From assembly GCA_963814985.1 (NCBI GenBank), contig CAWFFV010000009.1, forward strand, positions 1 to 64,000: 64,000 nucleotides of DNA, in the 5' to 3' direction. The DNA comes from CAWFFV01 sp963814985. GTDB taxonomy: Bacteria; Chloroflexota; Ktedonobacteria; Ktedonobacterales; Ktedonobacteraceae. Of the stretch, positions 12,677 to 20,106 are shown piece after piece (position 1 is the stretch's first letter; every line of letters begins with the position of its first letter). The notes under the pieces are model-generated. The model worked only from the letters and a program-made list of their open reading frames with translations. It was not told the origin of the DNA and did no database searches. The translations under genes and the position numbers were made by a program.

Positions 12677-13921
12677 TTATGCCGTCCCTTCTTCTAAGAT
12701 TTTTTTCTCTGGCTCTTCCAGCAAAATCTGAGATTCTTTCTCCTTGAGAGCCTGGATAGATCGGTTACGCAACTCTTCGGCTGTGTTTTCCTTACGAAAA
12801 CGGTGGTAGAAGTCCCGAGAGATTTGCTGGAGACGATTGGGGCTGATCTGTTTACCACCCTCATAATACTCAAGTGCAACATTACCAATGGACCATGTCG
12901 CTGCTCCAGCAATAGCTCCGGCAACAAAATCTCCACCAAATGGTACGAATTTCGCTGCCTGTTGCGCCAGATAACGCAAACCGAGTCCACTGGCTATCGT
13001 AACAATCAACTCACGAGCATGTTTCATAGCATCAGCACTATCCATTGCTTCGCCGTATAAAGCCGCAATACGTAGCACCAGTCGCACCTGTGTACCAAGG
13101 AGAATGGGAATATCGATCAGTGGAATTGGCTCTATACCAGCCGCCAGACTAACCAGGGTCGCATTGCGAATGATGCGCTGTGCGGCTTCACGCCGATAAG
13201 CAGGCAACTCATGCCCAATTGCCAGAGCAGCTTCTGGACTGGCTTCGATAATTGCAGGGATGAGTTCCTCGGCAACATTTTCTCCAGTCCTGGCAGAGAC
13301 AGGAATCACGCCAGGAGCATTCAGTAAGACCGCCACTTCGGTGGCGAACTGGTCGCTGGCTTCATGGCTTTTTAAGATATCTACTTTGTTTACAGCAATG
13401 ATCGTTGGCTTGTTCAGCACCTTGATAAACTTATACAGTTCACGATCTTGTGACTGTAATCCTTTCGAGGAATTGATCAGAAAGACAATCACACTTGCCT
13501 GATGCATACCACTTTCCATCACATCCGGTAAGTGTCCTGGAGTATCAACCAGGATAAATGGGCCAAAGTCGGTGCGTACAAGGGTACGTGTTGTGCCCGC
13601 TTGTGGAGACGCAGGAGAGAGGTTCTTCCCCTTGATGGTGTTAAAGAGCGTACTTTTTCCGGTATTGGGCTGACCTACAATCACTATAGTATTATTCAGT
13701 CCCTGGAGAACCTCCTGCTGAGCCAGTTTCCAGTTTACGGCACTCATAAAGCCCCGTACGACAGTGATATTCGTAGGCAAATTCTTGAGTGCGCTGGCCC
13801 CTAACTCGCGCATTGTGCGAGGTCGATCGTTTTTGCGCAGAAGACTTACAAGGATATTATCTCTGAGCTTCTTCTGTTCTTCATTGTTCGCATCAGAATA
13901 TTTATGTTTTTTGGTAGCCAC
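12677..13921 (-). CDS. Era/Der-like GTPase with C-terminal DUF697-like helical region
   Basis: A 414-residue P-loop GTPase. The motifs are clear: G1 GQPNTGKST (about residues 82-90), a G2 Thr in the QAGTTRT stretch, G3 DTPG (about 127-130), G4 NKVD (about 177-180) and G5 SAR (about 207-209). After the G domain comes an Ala/Gly-rich helical region with IPLIDIPILLGTQVRLV and GGDFVAGAIAGAATW, which resembles the DUF697 (YcjF-like) module that associates with membranes. The N-terminal 60 residues are charged and unassigned. The ATG at 13921 is the first in frame. It leads a probable two-gene operon with the 261-residue protein. Its cellular target is unknown. Confidence 0.85.
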   Translation of the reverse strand: MATKKHKYSDANNEEQKKLRDNILVSLLRKNDRPRTMRELGASALKNLPTNITVVRGFMSAVNWKLAQQEVLQGLNNTIVIVGQPNTGKSTLFNTIKGKNLSPASPQAGTTRTLVRTDFGPFILVDTPGHLPDVMESGMHQASVIVFLINSSKGLQSQDRELYKFIKVLNKPTIIAVNKVDILKSHEASDQFATEVAVLLNAPGVIPVSARTGENVAEELIPAIIEASPEAALAIGHELPAYRREAAQRIIRNATLVSLAAGIEPIPLIDIPILLGTQVRLVLRIAALYGEAMDSADAMKHARELIVTIASGLGLRYLAQQAAKFVPFGGDFVAGAIAGAATWSIGNVALEYYEGGKQISPNRLQQISRDFYHRFRKENTAEELRNRSIQALKEKESQILLEEPEKKILEEGTA

Positions 13922-14548
13922 GTTCTATTTCCTTCCCTGGTACAATATAGTAAGCATTCGTCGGGATTTGAGACTACTTCATACTCTTATTTCCGAATTA
14001 TAGCCATCTTTGTACGCAAGATCAAACAGCACTGAATTGCACGAGAGGTACAAGACTTGCCAAAATACATAGATCACGAATATACTAACATAATTATTCA
14101 CAAGGTACTTAGACAAAACGCTCAAAAGAGTAAGTTTTACGGCATAGTGAGAGGCAATATGTGACATTCAGACCAATCATCTCGTCTACAGATTGCAAGT
14201 GGCCAGATCTTTCCAACATTTGTACTTCCCGCTACCGATGGTATACCACATGGATCCTGGGAATACAAGCAGTGTGAGTAAAGAGTTCTCTGCAAAACAA
14301 GGGCCGCTCGTTCTTATTCAATTTCAACTGCTGGCTTCTTTAATAGGGAGAAGGTGGCAAAATCTGTTCCTCTTCCTCGTGACAGCTATTATAGGTATAC
14401 TCATAGAGACGGTTCTGGTCACTGCCAGGATCTTCTCTTTATCCTGACATAATTGGGGTTCTTTACTGGCCTTCTCTATCTACGTATATATATTCATTGG
14501 AGTGATAGATCCAAGGAGGCCACTATTATCAGCTACGAGAGGACTAGC
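13922..14548. other. intergenic region between divergent genes
   Basis: About 630 bases between the GTPase (minus) and the PLP enzyme (plus). Short frames here have low coding character and I call no gene. I looked for S-box, T-box and SAM-II features, because the downstream enzyme belongs to Cys/Met metabolism, and saw none. The region before the PLP gene has an AT-rich TATATATA tract near 14486-14494 that could include a -10 element. Confidence 0.5.
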
Positions 14549-15772
14549 ATGACACAACAAAATGATGCATCACACTTGAACTTTGAGACGCTTCTTACGC
14601 ATGGGGACCGCAGCAATCGTAACAATATTGCAGGTACGCCCACAGTGCGTCCTATCTACACCAGCACAACCTATATGTATGACAGCACAGAGGCACTCGA
14701 CAATGCCTTCAGTGGCACAACGCCTACTGGTGAGCAAGCCTTTATCTATGCACGGCAGAGCAATCCCAATGCCTGTGCATTTGAAGACATCATGACACAG
14801 ATAGAGGGTGGTGTTGGTGCAGTAGTCTTTGGTTCTGGCATGGCTGCTATCCACGCAGCACTACTAGCCGCAGGTTTGACCTCTGGCACAAAGATAGTAG
14901 CTTCGAAAGACATCTATGGTCCTACAACAGAATTACTCCATAAAGTCTTCATGCCTGTGGGTGTTGAAGTAGTACTGGGCGACCTCTGTTGTCCCGAAGC
15001 GGCTGATCTCATTTTCGCGGAACAGCCAGATGTCATTTTTGTAGAAGCTATCTCGAATCCTCTGGTTAAAATGGTTGATTTAGGGGCTATCAGTGCCGCT
15101 GCACGTGAGATAGGGGCTGTGACTATCGTTGACAGTACCTTTGCTACACCTTATTTGCTCAGACCTATTGAACATGGCTTTGATCTCGTTGTGCATAGTG
15201 CTACAAAGTATATCAGCGGACATGGAGATAGCACCGGAGGAGTCGTCACCAGTGCCAAAAACGCCCTGCTTGACCAGTTGCGCACCTATACAATGCTCTT
15301 AGGTGCCATGCTCAGTCCATTCGAGTCACATCTGATGGTGCGTGGCTTGAGAACCCTCTCATTACGAATGGAACGACATTGTCGCAATGCAATGCAGGTA
15401 GCTCATTTCCTCCAACAACACTCAGCGGTTGCGCAGGTTTACTACCCAGGCTTACCAAATCATCCTCAACACGCTCTGGCAAGCAGGATACTCAGCAACG
15501 AACACTACGGAGGATTGCTGGCATTTGAACTCAAGAAGCAATCACGTGAGGCGGTCTACCGCTTTATGGATAATTTGCAGCTTATTTTACCAGCTACAAC
15601 ACTGGGGGATGTTTTCTCACTTGTTAGCTACCCTCCCATGTCCACACATCGTACATTGACAAAGGCAGAGCGCCGGGATATAGGAATTGTAGACGGTTGC
15701 GTCAGATTCTCAGTGGGTATCGAGCATATTGACGATATTATCAAAGATCTGGATCAAGCACTGACGAGCTAG
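14549..15772 (+). CDS. PLP-dependent Cys/Met metabolism enzyme (cystathionine gamma-synthase/lyase family)
   Basis: A 407-residue fold-type I enzyme of the Cys/Met metabolism family, which includes cystathionine gamma-synthase, cystathionine gamma-lyase, methionine gamma-lyase and O-acetylhomoserine sulfhydrylase. The PLP-binding lysine is in HSATKYISGHGD (about residues 217-228). The upstream Asp of VDSTFATPYL (about 195-204) and the FGSGMAAIHA phosphate-binding stretch (about 94-103) are intact. The ATG at 14549 has a GAGAGGA-type site. An in-frame extension to 14453 lacks family sequence. Sequence alone does not fix which reaction it performs. It is monocistronic, with a hairpin just past its end. 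Confidence 0.88.
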   Translation: MTQQNDASHLNFETLLTHGDRSNRNNIAGTPTVRPIYTSTTYMYDSTEALDNAFSGTTPTGEQAFIYARQSNPNACAFEDIMTQIEGGVGAVVFGSGMAAIHAALLAAGLTSGTKIVASKDIYGPTTELLHKVFMPVGVEVVLGDLCCPEAADLIFAEQPDVIFVEAISNPLVKMVDLGAISAAAREIGAVTIVDSTFATPYLLRPIEHGFDLVVHSATKYISGHGDSTGGVVTSAKNALLDQLRTYTMLLGAMLSPFESHLMVRGLRTLSLRMERHCRNAMQVAHFLQQHSAVAQVYYPGLPNHPQHALASRILSNEHYGGLLAFELKKQSREAVYRFMDNLQLILPATTLGDVFSLVSYPPMSTHRTLTKAERRDIGIVDGCVRFSVGIEHIDDIIKDLDQALTS

Positions 15773-15799
15773 TACTGGCTCGTTCTGGTAATTCCGTCT

Positions 15800-15839
15800 G
15801 GTGGGTTCGCTTTTAATAGACTCTTCCGAAGAACCCACC
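15800..15839. terminator. hairpin between convergent genes
   Basis: GGTGGGTTC (15800-15808) pairs perfectly with GAACCCACC (15831-15839) across a 22-nt loop. It lies 28 bases past the stop of the PLP enzyme and 59 bases past the stop of the convergent BON protein gene, so it could end both transcripts. No long T-run follows. Confidence 0.5.
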
Positions 15840-15897
15840 TTGCTCATGGGCATGTTTCTCTCATCTGGGACAGGAGAGTAGCAAATTCCAGCTTGCA

Positions 15898-16872
15898 CTA
15901 TCTGGTATGCCTGGTATATTTGCCTGGTACTTTATCTTCAGCTTTACCTCCCTCTGCTGAAGACATCACATACAGCATAGTGGCTGTGGGATCAACCACA
16001 AGATCATTGACAACCGAACATACGCCAGGAAAGGTTCCGGCAATTTCTTCGGCGATGTCTTTTTGTTGAGCATTGTGAACAGCACCACTCAAGCGCACAA
16101 CCCCTAAACGCGGGTAGACACCAATAGAGAGGTCACGAGTACGCGGGTCCTGCGCCAACACCATAGCCAGATCACCAGCAAGCCTATCATCTCCGACCAG
16201 ATGATTTCTAATCTCTAACAAACCCTGTACACCTGATGCCTGATCCTGTACAATGTCTCCTCGCAATGCACTGGAAATATTCCCCTCAAGATAGAGAACA
16301 CCATCCAGTACATGCACCTTTATCGCTCTGAAATCCACATGTAAAGGCGCAAGATCAAAAAGGATCTTTTCTACTTCTTGCTGAAGTTCGTCATCTGGAC
16401 GATAAGGAGGCAAGGTCTGTAATGTGGTATCTGGAATAGCGATCGTAACTCGCCCTGTCTCTAATTCCTTGACGAACTCTTGCTCCAACAGGGTATCCTG
16501 CCCTGGTCGCAAATGATGTACAACCAGATAGGCAAGTTCTTTGATCTCAGGTTGCACCGCTACAAGCAATAAAGTACCCTTAGCAGTAGAGCCAATCTGT
16601 TGTACAACGCTTTTGTTGTCGAGGACTGCTCCATGTGGTTCTGTTTCGCTGGCATTGTTCAGTTCAGCATATGTGCTACTCAGGTTTACTCCACGGTCTG
16701 TAGCATTGAGAACGGTCTCGACTGACACATACACTGTTTTTCCCAAAAAGCGTCTTTGCTTCACACCAATATGGGTCAGATGACGAGTAACGGGATCAAA
16801 ACCTACATGTGTCAAGACTCCATCTTCGCCATCAGAGCAAGACACTTTACTTCCGAAAAGAAATTTCTGCAT
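15898..16872 (-). CDS. BON-domain protein with N-terminal PRC-barrel-like region
   Basis: A 324-residue soluble-looking protein with no signal peptide. The N-terminal 80 residues (KVSCSDGEDGVLTHVGFDP) resemble a PRC-barrel beta fold. Two BON-type modules follow, at about residues 160-230 (VHVLDGVLYLEGNISS core) and 235-300 (IGVYPRLGVVRLSGAVHN core). BON modules are thought to bind phospholipids or act as structural domains in envelope and stress proteins. The ATG at 16872 lies 22 bases after the stop of the beta-glucosidase, so it may be in an operon with it. The function is not known. Confidence 0.8.
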   Translation of the reverse strand: MQKFLFGSKVSCSDGEDGVLTHVGFDPVTRHLTHIGVKQRRFLGKTVYVSVETVLNATDRGVNLSSTYAELNNASETEPHGAVLDNKSVVQQIGSTAKGTLLLVAVQPEIKELAYLVVHHLRPGQDTLLEQEFVKELETGRVTIAIPDTTLQTLPPYRPDDELQQEVEKILFDLAPLHVDFRAIKVHVLDGVLYLEGNISSALRGDIVQDQASGVQGLLEIRNHLVGDDRLAGDLAMVLAQDPRTRDLSIGVYPRLGVVRLSGAVHNAQQKDIAEEIAGTFPGVCSVVNDLVVDPTATMLYVMSSAEGGKAEDKVPGKYTRHTR

Positions 16873-16893
16873 AAAAGCCTCTCTTACAACAAT

Positions 16894-18279
16894 TTAAACA
16901 TTCAACTCTCGTGGCGTTGCATCCTTCTGGTTAAAGATAGCGTCAAGTGCCTCTGGCGCATAACGTTCAACAATGGCCTCCGTAATCGCATTGGCCCGAC
17001 AAATTTCACCGAACATGCTGGCACTACGACGAGGTACGCGTACCTGGGTTTGCGGATCAATTTCAACGAGTCCAAAGCGCACATGCCAACCGTTATTCCA
17101 TTCAAAATTATCTACTAGCGACCAGTGGAAGTAGCCACGAACAGGAATACCCTCACTAATAGCACGATGAACCATCGCCAGATGCTCCAAAATAGCACGG
17201 GGACGACGATTATCTTGAGCGTCACTAAAACCATTCTCCGTAATATACAATGGCTTATTGCCGCACGCACGCCGATAGATTGTTTTCAATACACGATAGA
17301 GTCCAGCAGGATAAATCTCACCAAAGCTATGATCTAATCCAACGTCGTTACATATTGCACCAGAACGCACAAAACGGCGTCCAAAGACCTCGGCGGGTAA
17401 ACTGGGATCAAAGCGGACCATCTCACGAGTATAATAATTGACACCATGATAATCTCTTGCTCCTGCGGCTCCGGCGATAGGAGCAAGGAGCATATTCGCA
17501 GGAAATAGAAAACGTCCTGTCTCTCCCGCTTGCAAGACAGACCAGTTGAAGAATGTATTCTGTAATCCTGCAACGCTACGGTCAAGTAGAGAGAGCGTAT
17601 TTGCCGGGTCAAAGAGGCGATAGTGCAGACAATAACCAATTTGTGCACCCGGTTGCAAACGACGAATTGCGTAAAAAGCTTCTACGTGAGCCTGTATTAA
17701 ATTATGCAGCACATGAAAGGTCTGGACAAGGTTTTGTTCACCAGGAGGAAATGAACCGAGTTGATACCCCTGGATAGCATAAACATTCGGCTCATTAATT
17801 GTCACCCAAAAATCGCAAAGATCACGTAGTGCTTCTACCACATAAGAGACATAGCGAATAAAGAAGCGGATATTCGACTCTTCGGCAAAGCCCCCTCGAT
17901 CAGCAAACCACAGCGGCTCAGTAAAATGGTGCAAGGTCACAACCGGTTTCATACGACGTTGATGTAAGTCTATCAACATGGCTCGATAACGATCAATGGC
18001 TGCACGTTCCCATTGCCCCTCCACAGGTTCAATGCGACTCCACTCAAGACTCATCCGCAACGCACTGTTCTCCATCTGCTCCGCCCAGCTAAAATCCTCT
18101 TCAGCCATCTCCCACCAGTTAGAGGCACTTGCACACTGCTCACCACTGAGAATGTGTCCTTGCTGCTCCCAGCGATACCATTGATTCTCAGTATTGCCCC
18201 CTTCACACTGATGGGAAGAGGAAGCAGTGCCCCATAAAAATCCTGTCGGAAAACGTAACCCTCGTTGCCTGGTTGTCAT
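16894..18279 (-). CDS. GH1 family beta-glucosidase
   Basis: A 461-residue glycoside hydrolase family 1 enzyme, expected to release terminal beta-linked glucose or related sugars. The N-terminal FPTGFLWGTASSSHQCEGG block is the family signature. The acid/base Glu is in TINEPN (about residues 162-167) and the nucleophile Glu is in YITENGFS (about 345-352). The aglycone-side HWSLVDNFEWNNGW block is present near 385-398. There is no signal peptide, so it is cytoplasmic, consistent with hydrolysis of imported oligosaccharides. Length is normal. A repeat-rich intergenic region lies upstream. Confidence 0.95.
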   Translation of the reverse strand: MTTRQRGLRFPTGFLWGTASSSHQCEGGNTENQWYRWEQQGHILSGEQCASASNWWEMAEEDFSWAEQMENSALRMSLEWSRIEPVEGQWERAAIDRYRAMLIDLHQRRMKPVVTLHHFTEPLWFADRGGFAEESNIRFFIRYVSYVVEALRDLCDFWVTINEPNVYAIQGYQLGSFPPGEQNLVQTFHVLHNLIQAHVEAFYAIRRLQPGAQIGYCLHYRLFDPANTLSLLDRSVAGLQNTFFNWSVLQAGETGRFLFPANMLLAPIAGAAGARDYHGVNYYTREMVRFDPSLPAEVFGRRFVRSGAICNDVGLDHSFGEIYPAGLYRVLKTIYRRACGNKPLYITENGFSDAQDNRRPRAILEHLAMVHRAISEGIPVRGYFHWSLVDNFEWNNGWHVRFGLVEIDPQTQVRVPRRSASMFGEICRANAITEAIVERYAPEALDAIFNQKDATPRELNV

Positions 18280-18360
18280 AGGAACTCTTCAAACCTCCTT
18301 GTCCATTCACATATCCAGGTAGTACATTCATTATACGACGTATCATCGATAAGAAGAGGC

Positions 18361-18414
18361 AAACCACAATATTGTTCGTGGCAAGGTTTGCGCTCACGAA
18401 CAATATTGTGGTTT
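18361..18414. repeat. 20-bp palindrome with 14-nt loop
   Basis: Arms at 18361-18380 (starts AAACCACAAT) and 18395-18414 are perfect inverse complements. The loop contains GGTTTGCG, an echo of the apex of the other palindromes. It directly abuts the left end of the repeat element at 18419, so it may be an additional palindrome captured by the same family. It lies about 80 bases upstream of the beta-glucosidase start. Confidence 0.8.
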
Positions 18415-18418
18415 GTGA

Positions 18419-18567
18419 CATGGGTCATCCTGGTAACTATTCAGGTACCCTCGCCACCTGCGGTGGTTCGCTCTTGTTTTATGCGGGTTGCGTGTTTGCG
18501 GCGCAAACACGCAACCCCGCATAAAACAACCTGCGAAGCGCCTTCGGCGCTGAGGAATCAAAAAAAG
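18419..18567. repeat. dispersed inverted-repeat element, copy A (right end missing)
   Basis: The left part (CATGGGTCATCCTGGTAACT and TATTCAGGTACCC) matches the left terminal repeat of the complete copy at 43526. The CCACC-tgc-GGTGG hairpin and the TATGCGGGTTGCGTGTTTGC palindrome (about 18480-18525) follow; the palindrome is nearly identical to copy B. The AGCGCC-ttc-GGCGCT hairpin and GAGGAATCA come next. The expected right terminal repeat (ACCTGAATAGTTACC) is absent; a different structured sequence takes its place. Confidence 0.85.
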
Positions 18568-18660
18568 GGCTGAACGGAAAAGAGAGCTTGAGGCACGCTC
18601 ATTTTGAGGAGATAGCAGAAATCGTTTCAAGCTCGCATCATGTAAAGTTTTCCGTTCAGC
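18560..18660 (-). terminator. nested hairpin ending in T-run; terminator or small structured RNA
   Basis: The outer arms GCTGAACGGAAAA (18569-18581) and TTTTCCGTTCAGC (18648-18660) pair perfectly over 13 bp. The inner arms GAGCTTGA (18584-18591) and TCAAGCTC (18627-18634) pair over 8 bp. On the minus strand the outer stem is followed by CCC and seven Ts (A-run 18560-18566), as in an intrinsic terminator. It lies 58 bases past the stop of the membrane protein gene at 18719 and faces the right way to end that transcript. The long, nested loop is larger than a usual terminator, so a small RNA with its own terminator is also possible. Confidence 0.6.
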
Positions 18661-18718
18661 GAAAAAAACAGGAATTCCATGCCCATCTGGTTGAGAGAAA
18701 CGAACGAAGCAGTATGAA

Positions 18719-19168
18719 TTAATGAGAGAAATTTACTATTGCAATCCACAACTGCACTATACCGGCGAAGGTGAATAATGCTACGCAAATCCAATTGGTA
18801 CGAACAAGCGTTTGATAAAGAGAATCGATACCCCCATTTGGTAAAACCACCTGTTTCAGCTTCCCCTGTCCTCGTCCCCACCAAAACGCTGTCCCACTAT
18901 ACGCGAGTATTTGTATGATGAGTGCGAGCCAGAGCATCCATGTAGGAACTGACGGACGCCAAAAAAGTTGCGCACAAATCCCTACGAAGGACACGCCCGC
19001 CAGAGGGAAAATAGACCACCATACACTATGCCACCATGCAAGATGGTACTCGCCAAATGTCTCTCTGCCAACATATTTCCAAAGCTGCCAATCTACCTGG
19101 GTTAACCAAATAGTTCCAACATTATAAAATGCTGCGGCAAGATTTAAGAGAACGAGCCAGTTATACAT
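18719..19168 (-). CDS. four-helix membrane protein
   Basis: A 149-residue integral membrane protein of unknown function. Four hydrophobic segments are visible: LVLLNLAAAFYNVGTIWL (about 5-22), a Trp-rich span near 47-65, WLALIIQILAYSGTAFWW (about 79-96) and VALFTFAGIVQLWIAI (about 129-144). The ATG at 19168 has an AAGGAG site. It starts 35 bases after the TetR gene and is co-directional, so the two form a probable operon controlled by that repressor. It loosely resembles DUF1772-like small membrane proteins, but I would not assign a family. Confidence 0.78.
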   Translation of the reverse strand: MYNWLVLLNLAAAFYNVGTIWLTQVDWQLWKYVGRETFGEYHLAWWHSVWWSIFPLAGVSFVGICAQLFWRPSVPTWMLWLALIIQILAYSGTAFWWGRGQGKLKQVVLPNGGIDSLYQTLVRTNWICVALFTFAGIVQLWIAIVNFSH

Positions 19169-19203
19169 ATGGATTTACTCCTTCTTCATAAGAGAGCATT
19201 GGA

Positions 19204-19857
19204 TTAGCTCGTAAGCCAGTGCTCGACATCTGCCCGAATACGGTCAAAATCGACTGCCCCTGGATTCGTCATCCAATGAAGGGCGGTCCCTTTGTTGAGC
19301 AGGATTAGCCAGGTTGCCGTGCTATCCGGATCAAGATCTGCACGAAACAGGCCCTGCTCTCTGCCATCGCGAATGACCTGTGCAAGATAGGTATGCCACC
19401 CTTCATCTAACCACTTGATCATGTGATGGATTGCTGGATCGTGCAGTGAACGGAGAACAAGCTCATTTAAAACGATGAACATGTCTGGCTTTTCATGCAA
19501 AAGGTATTGCAACTCCGCAAGCTCTCCACGAATTTTCTCCATTGGAGTTCCCATCTCAAAAGGAGAACCTGGCAGGTATGCCGTCATAAACTGCTGGAGC
19601 AGGTATTCGACTACGCTCTGAATGAGATCTTCCTTCCGGGCGAAGTAATAATGTAGGGTGGCAATGTTCACGCCTGCTCGCGTGGCAACATTTCTCGTCC
19701 GGAGACCTTCAAAACCTCCCTCCGCAATGAGACGATAAGCTGCCTGTACCAGCGATCGTCGCCGTTCATCGCCCGGCGTTTTGGATACGATGCCTTCGCT
19801 AAGGATCTGCCCGGCTACGGCATTGATGTCCTGAGAGGGTCGCTCAATGTTGTCCAT
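19204..19857 (-). CDS. TetR/AcrR family transcriptional regulator
   Basis: A 217-residue repressor. The HTH is at about residues 34-78 (RRSLVQAAYRLIAEGGFEGL, then TRNVATRAGVNIATLHYYFARKEDL), where the YYF before the basic residue is the family signature. The C-terminal ligand-binding half is unassigned. There is a non-conserved extension of about 28 residues before the HTH. The promoter and a 24-bp perfect palindrome lie just upstream, which points to autoregulation together with the downstream membrane protein. The start at 19857 has a GAGGAGA site. Confidence 0.92.
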   Translation of the reverse strand: MDNIERPSQDINAVAGQILSEGIVSKTPGDERRRSLVQAAYRLIAEGGFEGLRTRNVATRAGVNIATLHYYFARKEDLIQSVVEYLLQQFMTAYLPGSPFEMGTPMEKIRGELAELQYLLHEKPDMFIVLNELVLRSLHDPAIHHMIKWLDEGWHTYLAQVIRDGREQGLFRADLDPDSTATWLILLNKGTALHWMTNPGAVDFDRIRADVEHWLTS

Positions 19858-19885
19858 GATTTCTCCTCAATCAATCACTTGATTA

Positions 19886-19914
19886 AGTATATCCTGGAAA
19901 TTTCTCCTTGTCAA
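19886..19914 (-). promoter_or_regulatory. promoter of tetR operon
   Basis: Minus-strand TTGACA (plus 19909-19914), a 17-bp spacer and TATACT (plus 19886-19891). The start site would fall about 20 bases before the tetR ATG. The -35 lies inside the palindromic operator. Confidence 0.8.
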
Positions 19915-19930
19915 TCAATTGATTGACAAG
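19907..19930. promoter_or_regulatory. TetR operator palindrome
   Basis: A perfect 24-bp palindrome with half-site CTTGTCAATCAA. It covers the -35 hexamer, so bound repressor would block the promoter. A second, imperfect site (AATCACTTGATT, about 19873-19884) overlaps the -10 region and the start. Both arrangements fit negative autoregulation. Confidence 0.75.
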
Positions 19931-20052
19931 TTTGCGCTATGTAAAAAAGCGAAGTGCTGCATCCTCTCCTGCCCTGAGTGGATCTTTCTGATCGGTATAT
20001 TCACTGGATTAAAAAGGATAAGGCTTCATAAGCTATCAGGAAAGAATGCAAA

Positions 20053-20085
20053 AGGTGCTGGACCTCATAATGAGATCCAGCACCT
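20053..20085 (-). terminator. terminator of the complex-I-like operon
   Basis: Arms AGGTGCTGGACCTCA (20053-20067) and TGAGATCCAGCACCT (20071-20085) pair over 15 bp with one G-T-type mismatch and a 3-nt loop. On the minus strand the stem runs into TTTTGC. It lies 22 bases past the stop of the last gene of the operon. Confidence 0.65.
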
Positions 20086-20106
20086 CCATTTGCTTCAATA
20101 AACCAA

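Larger units (their letters stand above)
18280..18718. other. repeat-rich intergenic region
   Basis: About 440 bases with no gene. It holds, in order, a 20-bp palindrome (18361-18414), a copy of the dispersed inverted-repeat element missing its right terminal repeat (18419-18567), and a separate nested hairpin ending in a T-run on the minus strand (18560-18660). Each is listed separately. Confidence 0.75.

Noticed and set aside
13979..14167. A 62-residue hydrophobic frame on the minus strand
   Set aside because: No ribosome site and no context; AT-rich DNA often gives such frames.
14193..14447. An 84-residue frame with a hydrophobic stretch upstream of the PLP enzyme
   Set aside because: The start lacks a ribosome site and the composition is not convincing. 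It may be a random frame in the 630-base gap.
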